Source: UMGS1781 sp045650705 (GTDB lineage Bacteria > Bacillota > Clostridia > TANB77 > CAG-508). From it: a stretch of DNA of 26,910 bases. Of the stretch, positions 6,546-13,479 are shown in pieces. The stretch is from NCBI GenBank assembly GCA_045650705.1, contig JAZRRK010000053.1, forward strand, positions 1-26,910, written 5' to 3'. The notes beneath the pieces were generated by a model, which had not been told where the DNA came from, ran no database searches, and worked only from the letters and a program-made list of their open reading frames with translations. The stretch's first letter is position 1. Every line of letters starts with the position of its first letter. The translations under genes and the position numbers were made by a program.

Positions 6546-7859
6546 ATGGCTAACAAAGTAGAACCCAGAACATTGCCTGGTTTTATGGAATTAAACCCTA
6601 ATGATCAGGTTAAGTTCGACCAAATGAAAGAAACCATACAGCGCTCGTATGAACGTTTTGGATTTCTTCCGTTGGACACCCCTGTCATTGAACTTTCTGA
6701 GGTACTTCTTGCAAAAGCAGGAGGCGAAACTGAAAAGCAGATTTATCGCTTTACCAAAGGCGATTCCGACCTGTCTTTGAGGTTTGACCTTACTGTACCG
6801 CTTGCCAAATATGTTGCACAGTATTACAACGATTTGGCTTTTCCGTTCAAGAGATACCAGATTGGTAAGGTGTATCGTGGTGAAAAAGCTCAGAAGGGCA
6901 GATACCGTGAATTCTATCAGTGTGATATCGATATTATTGGGGATGGCGAATTGAGTACCATTAATGATGCTCAAATCCCTAGCATTATCTATAACACATT
7001 CAAAGAACTCGGTTTCGACAATTTCACTATTTGCATCAACAATCGCAAAATCCTGAACGGGTTATTCGGCAGTCTTGGTTTGTCTGATATGGCCGCAGAT
7101 ATTCTGCGTGTTATTGACAAAATCGAGAAAATCGGTGAAGATGCAGTAAAGGGCGAGCTTGAAGCTATGGTTATCAATGCTGAGGCAATTGATGCTATCA
7201 TCAATTTTGTTTCTATTGACGGAACTGTTGATGAAAAACTTTCTGCATTGAATGAGCTTGGCGTAACAGACGAGACATTCTATGTTGGTGTACAGGAGCT
7301 TTCGGATGTAGTTAGATACATTCGCGCTTTGGGTGTTCCTGAGCAGTATTTTACGATTGATCTGAAAATCGCAAGAGGATTGGATTATTATACTGGAACT
7401 GTATATGAGACTTTCCTGAACGACTACAGAAAAATCGGAAGTGTTTGCTCTGGCGGACGTTTTGACAACCTTGCTGAATATTACACTGACAAGAAATTGC
7501 CGGGTGTGGGTATTTCCATAGGCTTGACAAGATTGTTCTATCAGTTGACTCAGATGGACGCAGTAAAAGCAGACAGAGAATCTGTATCTGATGTTCTTAT
7601 CATTCCGATGGATTCAGATGTAGATTGCTGCTTGCAAGTTGCAAGTGCATTGAGAGCAGCTGGAATTAACACGGACATCTACTTTGAAGGTGGCAAGATG
7701 AAGAAAAAAATGAAATATGCTGACAAGTGGCGTATTCCGTTTGTTATCATCATCGGCGAGGAAGAAAGAGCAACTGGTCTGTACACGTTGAAGGATATGA
7801 AGACTGGCGAACAGTTGAAACTTTCTCTTGAGGATGCTATCCGGACAATTAGGCAGTAA
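6546..7859 (+). CDS. hisS: Histidyl-tRNA synthetase, eukaryote/archaea-like type
   Basis: The class II aminoacyl-tRNA synthetase charges tRNA-His. ATG 6546 is preferred to ATG 6540 because GGAG lies 8 bases before it. It encodes 437 residues, full length. Motif 2 is RYREFYQCDIDIIG preceded by KVYRGEKAQKG. The histidine-binding motifs are RGLDYYTGTVYE and CSGGRFDNLAEYY. LRFDLTVPLAKYVA and the motif-2 loop resemble the eukaryotic/archaeal branch rather than the LRPE-type bacterial enzyme. The C-terminal anticodon domain (VLIIPMDSD to about residue 437) is complete. G+C is clearly higher (roughly 43-45%) than that of its neighbours, a sign of transfer. In a segment with two tRNA-His genes and a His-attenuated racemase, it may be a second HisRS. 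Whether the host has another hisS cannot be seen here. Confidence 0.9.
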   Translation: MANKVEPRTLPGFMELNPNDQVKFDQMKETIQRSYERFGFLPLDTPVIELSEVLLAKAGGETEKQIYRFTKGDSDLSLRFDLTVPLAKYVAQYYNDLAFPFKRYQIGKVYRGEKAQKGRYREFYQCDIDIIGDGELSTINDAQIPSIIYNTFKELGFDNFTICINNRKILNGLFGSLGLSDMAADILRVIDKIEKIGEDAVKGELEAMVINAEAIDAIINFVSIDGTVDEKLSALNELGVTDETFYVGVQELSDVVRYIRALGVPEQYFTIDLKIARGLDYYTGTVYETFLNDYRKIGSVCSGGRFDNLAEYYTDKKLPGVGISIGLTRLFYQLTQMDAVKADRESVSDVLIIPMDSDVDCCLQVASALRAAGINTDIYFEGGKMKKKMKYADKWRIPFVIIIGEEERATGLYTLKDMKTGEQLKLSLEDAIRTIRQ

Positions 7860-7872
7860 GTGTTAGTACACT

Positions 7873-7910
7873 ATAGAGGAGATTATAGAAATTTCTATTC
7901 TCTCCTCTAT
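7873..7910 (+). promoter_or_regulatory. Hairpin between hisS and the WG-repeat gene
   Basis: ATAGAGGAGA (7873-7882) pairs perfectly with TCTCCTCTAT (7901-7910), and ATAGAAATTTCTAT forms an inner palindrome. It lies just before the ribosome site of the next gene and has only a short T run. It may act as a weak terminator or protect the 3' end of hisS mRNA. Confidence 0.5.
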
Positions 7911-7931
7911 TTCTATAAGGAGGTTCTTCTA

Positions 7932-8393
7932 GTGTTGAAAATTGAACAGATACTTCGGAACGAAAAAGGTGAAAATGTATTAAATGATTCATTTGATACT
8001 ATTACCATAAAAGCAAATGCTATTGTAGTAAAGAAAAACGGTCTTTACGGAATGTACAACGGAATTACCTTCAGAAAGATATTGGACTGTGAATGGGACA
8101 AAATAGTCCTAAATGGAGATTTAATTTTACCATATAAACATTCACAAATTACACTTTTTGATTATGAAGGTAATCAGATTTTACCATGTGAATGGAATAA
8201 AATCATTCCATATGAGCATGGGATCTTGGTATCAAGAAATGGGTTACAAGGATTTTTCAAATACGATGGAAGTACTATTCTCGAATGTGTTTGGAGAAGA
8301 ATTGAACCTTTCCATGAAGTTTTGATTGCTTACAGAGGAAATGGAGCAAGAAGAACATTGTTTGATTATAATGGCAAGCAACAAGAAGAATAA
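7932..8393 (+). CDS. WG-repeat-containing protein
   Basis: Start GTG 7932 is chosen because AAGGAGG (7918-7924) sits at ideal distance; the frame to the left would run through the hairpin. About 153 residues. It has three related units: NGLYGMYN...ILDCEWDKI, FDYEGNQILPCEWNKI and NGLQGFFKYDGSTILECVWRRI. These are the WG/beta-repeat pattern (FDYDG..I...W..I) seen in bacterial secreted or cytoplasmic binding proteins. There is no signal peptide. It probably shares transcription with hisS in part, since no promoter is obvious between them. The function is unknown; repeats of this kind usually mediate protein binding. Confidence 0.72.
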   Translation: MLKIEQILRNEKGENVLNDSFDTITIKANAIVVKKNGLYGMYNGITFRKILDCEWDKIVLNGDLILPYKHSQITLFDYEGNQILPCEWNKIIPYEHGILVSRNGLQGFFKYDGSTILECVWRRIEPFHEVLIAYRGNGARRTLFDYNGKQQEE

Positions 8394-8397
8394 CAAA

Positions 8398-8437
8398 AAT
8401 AAGTAGGTGTGCCTTTTGGGTATACCTACTTATTTTA
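8398..8437 (+). terminator. Terminator after the WG-repeat gene
   Basis: AAGTAGGT (8401-8408) pairs with ACCTACTT (8424-8431), with further inner pairs closing on TTTT, and ATTTTATG follows. From here to 8921 there is no protein gene, only the structured RNA-like segment, a small palindrome (AAATACATT/AATGTATTT near 8706) and the ParB leader. Confidence 0.85.
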
Positions 8438-8517
8438 TGTAATATAAATATATAATATATTTATTATATAAAACATTAAAACAAACTAGTAATTCTTTTA
8501 CTTATTTAAAAATTATC

Positions 8518-8586
8518 AAAAGGCAGGATAGTGATACAGAATGTATCACTTAAACACATAGAAAGACAAGCTTTCTAGCATTCTGT
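8518..8586 (+). ncRNA. Pseudoknotted structured RNA candidate, copy 1
   Basis: It begins with the conserved block AAAGGCAGGATAG. P1 is GTGAT (8531-8535) with ATCAC (8545-8549). P2 is AGAAAG (8560-8565) with CTTTCT (8571-8576), loop ACAAG. The P1 loop ACAGAAT (8536-8542) pairs with ATTCTGT (8580-8586), an H-type pseudoknot that encloses P2. A second copy at 22968-23034 has the same layout with different, compensated bases in all three helices. I do not recognise the class. The strand is inferred from the preserved G-T-free pairing and the conserved single-stranded ACACAT; the reverse strand would fold similarly. Confidence 0.65.
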
Positions 8587-8794
8587 AATTAATATAATAA
8601 TACAGAAAAAGTACAGAACAATGAAAAATGATGTAATGGTTGATATAACTAGATTGTAAGGCGAAAATGATAAATTTATATAAATAAAATACATAACTAG
8701 TATTAAAAATACATTTAATGTATTTAGTAAATTATATTAAATTCTTTTCACGAGACAAGATATAAACTTTCAAAATTCTTTCAAAAAACGTTCA

Positions 8795-8823
8795 TTGACA
8801 TATAAAAAACAAGGTGATAATAT
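8795..8823 (+). promoter_or_regulatory. Promoter of the ParB-like/recombinase unit
   Basis: TTGACA (8795-8800), 17 bp, TAATAT (8818-8823). It is immediately followed by a terminator-like hairpin (8841-8895). Confidence 0.75.
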
Positions 8824-8840
8824 TTTAATATGAAAAATTG

Positions 8841-8895
8841 AAAGCAAGAAACTAAGTTAGAGAAATCTAGCTTTTTTTCTTGCTTTTTGTTTTTT
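8841..8895 (+). terminator. Leader terminator before the ParB-like gene
   Basis: AAAGCAAGAAA (8841-8851) pairs with TTTCTTGCTTT (8876-8886). Inside, AAGTTAGA pairs with TCTAGCTT around GAAA, and TTGTTTTTT follows. It starts less than 20 bases after the probable start of transcription and ends about 25 bases before the ParB ATG. It therefore either attenuates the recombinase operon or ends a very short RNA. Confidence 0.75.
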
Positions 8896-8921
8896 AAATA
8901 TATTATATGGAGGTTTTGCGT

Positions 8922-9635
8922 ATGGCAGAAACAAATCAATTATTATTAAATTATTACAAGAAAGAGGAAATCAAAAAGATTAAACAACTATCAAAGGAGA
9001 AGGCTAGTTTAAAAACTATTTTAAGTAGAGCAGATTTAACCTACATAACTAAGGAAGAAGTTTTAGAAATGCTAGGAGAGGATTATGAGCAAGAGATAGA
9101 AGATATTAAAGATATAACGGAAAATGATTTTAATACTTCTAGTGTAATTAAAAATACACCAATGGGAAAAGCAAAAGAACTAAAAAAGTGTTTTGAGCAG
9201 TACAATAAAAATAGGATTTTAGTCTGTAAAGAAAAAAACATAGGTAATGGAACATTGCAAAGATATTTAAGATTAAATTATTTAATACCTGAATTACAAG
9301 ACTTAGTTAATAAAAAGAAATTAGGAGTAAATTCAGCAGAGCATATAAGTTTTATAGATGATAAAAATCAATTTATAATCTGTAAAATAATTGAAAACTA
9401 TAATTATAATATTACAGACAGCTTAGCACAAAGAATAAAAGAAGATTATTATAACTGTAAAATGCTATGTAAAGAATACATATTAAGTAAAGATAAAATT
9501 GATAAATATCAAAATGAGAAAAGAATCAAAGTAAGATTTACACAAGAAGAAATAGAAAAATATTTTAAAGGAATAGATAAAAAGATGATTAAAGAATATA
9601 TCATAGATGTACTAGAAAATACTCGAAGTGTATAA
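8922..9635 (+). CDS. ParB-like DNA-binding protein
   Basis: The start is ATG 8922, eight bases after GGAGG; an ATG at 8907 overlaps that ribosome site. About 237 residues. Residues near 95-150 (KNRILVCKEKNIGNGTLQRYLRL, given as CKEKNIGNGTLQRYLRL) followed by LIPELQDLVNKKKLGV and AEHISFI match the helix-turn-helix core of ParB/KorB proteins (VQRYLRL..LIPEL..LVD). The N-terminal CTPase box typical of chromosomal ParB is not evident, so it may be a shortened regulator. It is the first gene of a unit with a SHOCT-like protein and a serine recombinase. A role in controlling excision or maintenance of the element is inferred. Codon use is typical of the AT-rich neighbours. Confidence 0.72.
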   Translation: MAETNQLLLNYYKKEEIKKIKQLSKEKASLKTILSRADLTYITKEEVLEMLGEDYEQEIEDIKDITENDFNTSSVIKNTPMGKAKELKKCFEQYNKNRILVCKEKNIGNGTLQRYLRLNYLIPELQDLVNKKKLGVNSAEHISFIDDKNQFIICKIIENYNYNITDSLAQRIKEDYYNCKMLCKEYILSKDKIDKYQNEKRIKVRFTQEEIEKYFKGIDKKMIKEYIIDVLENTRSV

Positions 9636-9646
9636 GGAGATACACT

Positions 9647-9823
9647 ATGGAGAAACAAAAGATAAAAATAGATTGTAATTTATTAAATGGTAGTTTAGAA
9701 ATCGTGTTATTAAATAGGCTACACAAAGATAATTTTATAGATGAAAAAACATATAAACAGGCAAAAGAGAGCATTGTTAGAGAATATAAATTAGAAGGAT
9801 ATGAGATTGATTTTATATTTTAA
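9647..9823 (+). CDS. SHOCT-like small protein
   Basis: 58 residues from ATG 9647 with AAGGAG upstream. The sequence LLNRLHKDNFIDEKTYKQAKESIVREY fits the SHOCT pattern (short helical pair, LL..L...G.I....Y...K..I...Y; shown here as ID.KTY..AK..I..EY). Small proteins of this kind often precede serine recombinases in Clostridia. It sits 12 bases after the ParB-like gene and about 50 before the recombinase, so the three form one transcription unit. The function is unknown; it may be a recombination directionality factor or regulator. Confidence 0.7.
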   Translation: MEKQKIKIDCNLLNGSLEIVLLNRLHKDNFIDEKTYKQAKESIVREYKLEGYEIDFIF

Positions 9824-9870
9824 ATAGTGTATAATCCAAACAGGGTTCTCTCTAACGGAATGGAGGATTA

Positions 9871-11556
9871 ATGGAAGTTCAAGTTATAGAGAAAATACAA
9901 GGAAGAATAGATAGAACTACAGGACTAAAAATAAATGAAAGGCTGAAAGTAGCAGCATATGCAAGAGTAAGTACAGATTCTGAAGACCAATTAAATAGTT
10001 TTGAATCACAAGTAAAATATTATAATGAAAAGATATCACAAAAATTAGAATGGTCGTTAGTTGAAGTGTATGCAGATGAATCAATATCAGGAACACAAGA
10101 TTACAAACGTAGTAATTTTATGAGAATGATAGCAGACGCTATGTCTGGGAAAATTGATTTAATACTTACAAAATCTATATCAAGATTTGCAAGAAATACA
10201 TTAGATACTCTTAAATATGTAAGAATGCTAAAAGAGAAAAATGTAGCAATACTATTCGAAGAAGAAAATATTAATACTCTAGAAATGGCAGGAGAATTAT
10301 TATTAACTATATTAAGTTCAGTTGCACAGCAAGAGAGTGAAACAATATCAGCACATGTTAAATTAGGACTAAAAATGAAACAACAAAGAGGAGAACTAAT
10401 TGGGTATAATGGCTGTTTGGGTTATAACTATAATAAAGAAAATAAAAGTATATCTATTAATCATGAAGAAGCGGAAATAATAAGATATATTTTTAATAGG
10501 TATGCACAAGGAGTAGGTTCAAGGATTATTGCAAGAGAACTAACAAACATGAAATATCAAACACCAAAAGGATTAACCACTTGGAGTGATTCAACAGTTA
10601 GAAGAATACTTAAAAATGAAAAATACAAAGGTGATGTACTACAAGGGAAAACATATACAACAGACCCGATAACTCATAAAAGAGTTGTAAATATGGGAGA
10701 AGAAAATCAATATTACATAAAAGACCATCATCAAGCAATAATTGAACCAGAGTTATTTGAAAAGGTAAAGAATATTTTAGAGAAGAGAGCAGGAGCAAGA
10801 GGAAAAGGAAAAATAAAAGCAAATTATAGTAGAAAATATCCATTTAGCAGTAGAATTTATTGTGGATTTTGTGGAACTATTTTAACAAGAAGAAATTGGA
10901 ACTCAGGAACAAAAAATCAAACAGCAGTATGGCATTGTATGAAATTTGTTAAAAAAGGAAAACAAGAATGTCCTAAATGCAAGGCAATAAGAGAAAGTAT
11001 TATTGAAAAATGCTTTATAGAAGTATATCAAATATTATGCAATGACAAAGGAGATATTATAAACAAATTCATATTAAGGATGAATAATATAATAACTCAA
11101 AATTCAACAGAAAAGTTAATAAAAAATATGGAAAATGAAAAAGGAATACTTAAATCTAAAATGAATAAATTAATTGATTTAAGTATAGAAAATGCCATAG
11201 ATAGAGAAACATTTTTAGAGAGAAAAGAAAAAATACAAAATAAAATCAATCAGTTAAATTTAGAACAAGAAAAATTAATTTTAGAGGAAGAAAACAAACA
11301 AAGTAAAGAACTTAGTCTAAACAAGTTAAAGAAGTATCTTGAAAACGGCAAGATAATAACAGAATTTGATAAAGATGCTTTTGAAATTTTAGTAAAACAA
11401 GTTATACTTGGGGGATATGATGAGAAAAATAATTCAGATCCTAAATCAATAACTTTTGTATTAAGAAACGAAAGTAATATAAATTATAAAGACTATCTAC
11501 AGGTAAACAACGAAGAAAATAAAAACAATCTACAGAAAAACAGCGACACATGTTGA
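9871..11556 (+). CDS. Large serine recombinase (site-specific integrase)
   Basis: 561 residues from ATG 9871 after GGAGG. The N-terminal resolvase domain (residues about 25-175) has catalytic Ser34 in AAYARVSTDSEDQ and the conserved ISRFARNTLDTL and TILSSVAQQES motifs. The Recombinase domain follows (about 185-310: GYNGCLGY, TPKG, WSDSTVRRILKNEKYKGD). A zinc ribbon comes next (CGFCGTIL with WHC and CPKC, about residues 330-370). A coiled coil at about 410-480 completes the layout of phiC31/TndX-like integrases that cut two specific att sites. The stop codon lies inside an rlmD-type core (11549-11564), exactly where such an enzyme's own att site is expected. No catalytic residue is missing. 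Confidence 0.95.
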   Translation: MEVQVIEKIQGRIDRTTGLKINERLKVAAYARVSTDSEDQLNSFESQVKYYNEKISQKLEWSLVEVYADESISGTQDYKRSNFMRMIADAMSGKIDLILTKSISRFARNTLDTLKYVRMLKEKNVAILFEEENINTLEMAGELLLTILSSVAQQESETISAHVKLGLKMKQQRGELIGYNGCLGYNYNKENKSISINHEEAEIIRYIFNRYAQGVGSRIIARELTNMKYQTPKGLTTWSDSTVRRILKNEKYKGDVLQGKTYTTDPITHKRVVNMGEENQYYIKDHHQAIIEPELFEKVKNILEKRAGARGKGKIKANYSRKYPFSSRIYCGFCGTILTRRNWNSGTKNQTAVWHCMKFVKKGKQECPKCKAIRESIIEKCFIEVYQILCNDKGDIINKFILRMNNIITQNSTEKLIKNMENEKGILKSKMNKLIDLSIENAIDRETFLERKEKIQNKINQLNLEQEKLILEEENKQSKELSLNKLKKYLENGKIITEFDKDAFEILVKQVILGGYDEKNNSDPKSITFVLRNESNINYKDYLQVNNEENKNNLQKNSDTC

Positions 11557-11785
11557 GTGTTGTTCCGTACTAAAATTGAAGGAAAGTACTGAAATGTAGC
11601 GAAAAATTGACACATCTACTAGTATAAAAAATAGGGTAAAAAAAGTCATAAAATTGGTCAAAATTTAAAGAAAAAATAGAATAAAAAAATAAGGGTGGTA
11701 AGTGGTCGACATGTCTACGGACCACAGAGCGAATTAAAAAATTAAACTTATCTTTACATTAAAAGCTCCTTAAGGAGCTTTTTCT
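11549..11785. other. Attachment-like module B (int end plus X-type flank)
   Basis: The core is CATGTTGAGTGTTGTT (11549-11564). In the rlmD frame the following bases read HVECCSVLKLKEST, then a stop, that is, an alternative RlmD C-terminus. The next roughly 200 bases match those after the third core (14305-14540), including ATGTCTACGGACCACAGAG at 11711-11729 and the closing terminator. Confidence 0.65.
11761..11785 (+). terminator. Terminator of the X-type flank, copy 1
   Basis: AAAAGCTCC, loop TTAA, GGAGCTTTTT. It has a near-identical counterpart at 14515-14538. Confidence 0.9.
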
Positions 11786-11796
11786 ATGGGGAATTT

Positions 11797-11911
11797 AATA
11801 ATTTCTTGAAAAATTATGTCAAGCATGATATAATACATATCGTAACAAAATATATTGTTGCCTTTGAAAATAAATTTTCGGAGGCACAGTCCTCCGTGTA
11901 TTACAAGGAGG
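11797..11911 (+). promoter_or_regulatory. Promoter-leader module 1 with anti-Shine-Dalgarno hairpin
   Basis: TTGAAA (11806-11811), 17 bp, TATAAT (11829-11834), then a roughly 80-base leader. In the leader CGGAGG (11879-11884) pairs with CCTCCG (11891-11896). The same CCTCC can instead pair with the Shine-Dalgarno AAGGAGG (11905-11911). About 100 bases are almost identical to 12770-12870 in front of the next gene. Confidence 0.75.
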
Positions 11912-11920
11912 AAGAAACAA

Positions 11921-12688
11921 ATGAAAAATTACAATTATGATGAGTTGTCTCAGGAAGAACTTGAAAAATTGGCGTTGCTGGATAAGTCTTTGGAAGTGAG
12001 ACTTGAAGCGATTTTAAGAATTACTAACCAAGATATATTAAAAAAAGTTGCATTAAATGATGAAAGTTGGATTCTTAGATTGGAAGCAATGGAATTTATT
12101 ACCGACTCCAAAGTCTTAGCAGAAATTGCCTTAAAGTTTGTTTTTAATGATTCGCTTATGGGCTATGGAAAAACAGCATTTGACCGACTTATAGATTATC
12201 AGGATGAATTAAAACAAATCGCATTAACAAATCGAGGTTATGAGTATAGAAAAGAAGCAGTAAAAAGACTTACCGATCAAGAAACATTGAGAATAGTTGC
12301 ATTAAAAGATAAGGAGGATATAGTGCAATTAGAAGCGGTAAGAAGGCTTACTGATAAAGAATTATTGGGTCAAATAGCTTTATGTGGTAAAACACCGCTG
12401 ATTAGATATGAAGCCGTGAAAAAAGTTGATGACCAGGAAGTCTTAGAAAAAGTAGCTTTATCAGATAAAACAGATTATGTAAGATGTGAAGCAATAACAA
12501 GGATTACTAACCAAGAAGTATTAGGCAAAATAGCTTTGACTGATACTACAGCTGAAGCAAGATATGAGGCAATAAAAAAGCTTAATGACCAATCTATATT
12601 AAAGAAAGTGCTATTGGCAGAAGATAAGTATCACCAAATTAAATATGAAGCAATGAAAAGACTTATCGAAATTCAAAAAAGCAGATAA
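11921..12688 (+). CDS. HEAT/LRV-like repeat protein
   Basis: 255 residues from ATG 11921, ten bases after AAGGAGG. It is built of about eight units of 24-27 residues with the pattern VRLEAIxRITDQExLxKVALxDxS; examples are RLEAILRITNQDILKKVAL, VQLEAVRRLTDKELLGQIAL and VRCEAITRITNQEVLGKIAL. This is an alpha-helical superhelix of the HEAT/leucine-rich-variant type, normally a protein- or nucleic-acid-binding scaffold. There is no signal peptide or catalytic motif. It has its own promoter and terminator. It shares its leader with the next gene, which suggests co-regulation of two unrelated proteins. G+C is slightly higher than in element 3 genes. Confidence 0.75.
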   Translation: MKNYNYDELSQEELEKLALLDKSLEVRLEAILRITNQDILKKVALNDESWILRLEAMEFITDSKVLAEIALKFVFNDSLMGYGKTAFDRLIDYQDELKQIALTNRGYEYRKEAVKRLTDQETLRIVALKDKEDIVQLEAVRRLTDKELLGQIALCGKTPLIRYEAVKKVDDQEVLEKVALSDKTDYVRCEAITRITNQEVLGKIALTDTTAEARYEAIKKLNDQSILKKVLLAEDKYHQIKYEAMKRLIEIQKSR

Positions 12689-12720
12689 CTTATCATGAAA
12701 GAAATTGAATAAAATTGAAA

Positions 12721-12759
12721 AAATAGTATAAAGATTAAAATCTTTTATACTATTTTTTT
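12721..12759 (+). terminator. Terminator after the HEAT-like gene
   Basis: AAATAGTATAAAGAT (12721-12735) pairs with ATCTTTTATACTATTT (12740-12755) with one bulged T, followed by TTTT. Confidence 0.85.
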
Positions 12760-12769
12760 CTTATTAATA

Positions 12770-12888
12770 TAATAATTTCTTGAAAAATTATGTTAATCAT
12801 GATATAATACATATCGTAACAAAATATATTGTTGCCTTTGAAAATAAATTTTCGGAGGCACAGTCCTCCGAAGTAATAACAAGGAGGG
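12770..12888 (+). promoter_or_regulatory. Promoter-leader module 2 with anti-Shine-Dalgarno hairpin
   Basis: TTGAAA (12780-12785), 17 bp, TATAAT (12803-12808). The hairpin is CGGAGG (12853-12858) with CCTCCG (12865-12870), and the Shine-Dalgarno is AAGGAGGG (12881-12888). It is nearly identical to module 1 up to the hairpin; the spacer between hairpin and Shine-Dalgarno differs, while the complementarity is kept. Confidence 0.75.
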
Positions 12889-12897
12889 TAAATAGCT

Positions 12898-13281
12898 ATG
12901 TCAAAAGCAACTGTTGTTAGAATCACAAGTCTTAATACAGATGGAGCAGAAGTTATAACTGATGTCGGAAAAACATTTATTATCAATTCATTTGCACCCA
13001 TGAATGGAGTCCTTAAAATAACAGCTCCTATGGGAAGTATGACAATTTATGATCTTGCTGAAATTATTTCAGGATGTTTTCATCATACTTCTACATTTGT
13101 TAATGTAAAATGGGTTACGTTTACTTTTAATACCATTACCGTAACTGTAACTCTCGGAGAAGCTAGGGACAATCCGGATTATGTAGTAAGCAAATGGAAA
13201 AAGGCTTGGGATGATGATCTTCAAGTGAAAGATAAAGTGGAGAAATTTTCTACTTATCTTAAAGAAGACATTGATGACTAA
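12898..13281 (+). CDS. Unrecognised 127-residue cytoplasmic protein
   Basis: I do not recognise it. ATG 12898 follows AAGGAGGG by 9 bases. The first 85 residues are beta-rich and alternate hydrophobic and polar residues (TVVRITSL, AEVITDVGKTFIINSF, VNVKWVTFTFNTITVTVTL), suggesting a small beta-sandwich or barrel. The tail (KWKKAWDDDLQVKDKVEKFSTYLKEDIDD in part) is charged and helical. There is no signal peptide or membrane segment. It has its own copy of the promoter-leader found before the HEAT-like gene, and a strong terminator follows. Shared control with a scaffold protein on a recombinase-less element hints at an accessory or defence role, but nothing in the sequence proves it. Confidence 0.7.
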   Translation: MSKATVVRITSLNTDGAEVITDVGKTFIINSFAPMNGVLKITAPMGSMTIYDLAEIISGCFHHTSTFVNVKWVTFTFNTITVTVTLGEARDNPDYVVSKWKKAWDDDLQVKDKVEKFSTYLKEDIDD

Positions 13282-13298
13282 TTGAATGACAGCTATAG

Positions 13299-13334
13299 CA
13301 AAAAGAGAAACTTCGGTTTCTCTTTTTGTTTTTT
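13299..13334 (+). terminator. Strong terminator after the 127-residue gene
   Basis: CAAAAAGAGAAAC (13299-13311), loop TTCG, GTTTCTCTTTTTG (13316-13328), then TTTTTT. It is a perfect 13-bp stem with a UUCG tetraloop. Confidence 0.95.
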
Positions 13335-13356
13335 ATAATAGGGTATTTGAAATGAG

Positions 13357-13385
13357 TTGAGAATTTAGTTAGAATATGGTATAAC
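13357..13385 (+). promoter_or_regulatory. Promoter of the 220-residue protein gene
   Basis: TTGAGA (13357-13362), 17 bp, TATAAC (13380-13385), about 95 bases before the ATG. Confidence 0.5.
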
Positions 13386-13479
13386 ATAAATAGCAAACTT
13401 ATGTATAATATGTATCATATAAATATTAAGGTTTAGTTTTAATAAATTAAGTTATAATAATACACAAAGAGGTGATAAA

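Larger units (their letters stand above)
2759..11564. mobile_element. Putative integrated element 1 with its own serine recombinase (att A to att B)
   Basis: This segment is bounded by the rlmD-type core at 2759-2774 and the matching core at 11549-11564, which overlaps the stop codon of a large serine recombinase. A recombinase gene abutting one end and a core within the 3' end of rlmD at the other is the arrangement expected of elements that integrate into rum/rlmD genes, a target known for streptococcal ICEs. Cargo: two tRNA-His genes, an unknown protein, a histidine-racemase-like gene with attenuator, GNAT, HisRS, a WG-repeat protein, a structured RNA, a ParB-like protein and a SHOCT-like protein. 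No conjugation genes are visible. It is also possible that 3.2-8.4 kb is old chromosome trapped between two sites. Confidence 0.5.

Noticed and set aside
5827..7859. HisRS-like regulatory paralogue (HisZ)
   Set aside because: Motif 2, both histidine-binding motifs and the anticodon domain are complete, and no his biosynthetic operon is adjacent.
8518..8586. Known riboswitch in front of the ParB-like gene
   Set aside because: It lies over 300 bases from the start, before a separate promoter, and copy 2 precedes an unrelated gene. The conserved bases do not match preQ1, fluoride, SAM or ZTP consensus sequences as I know them.
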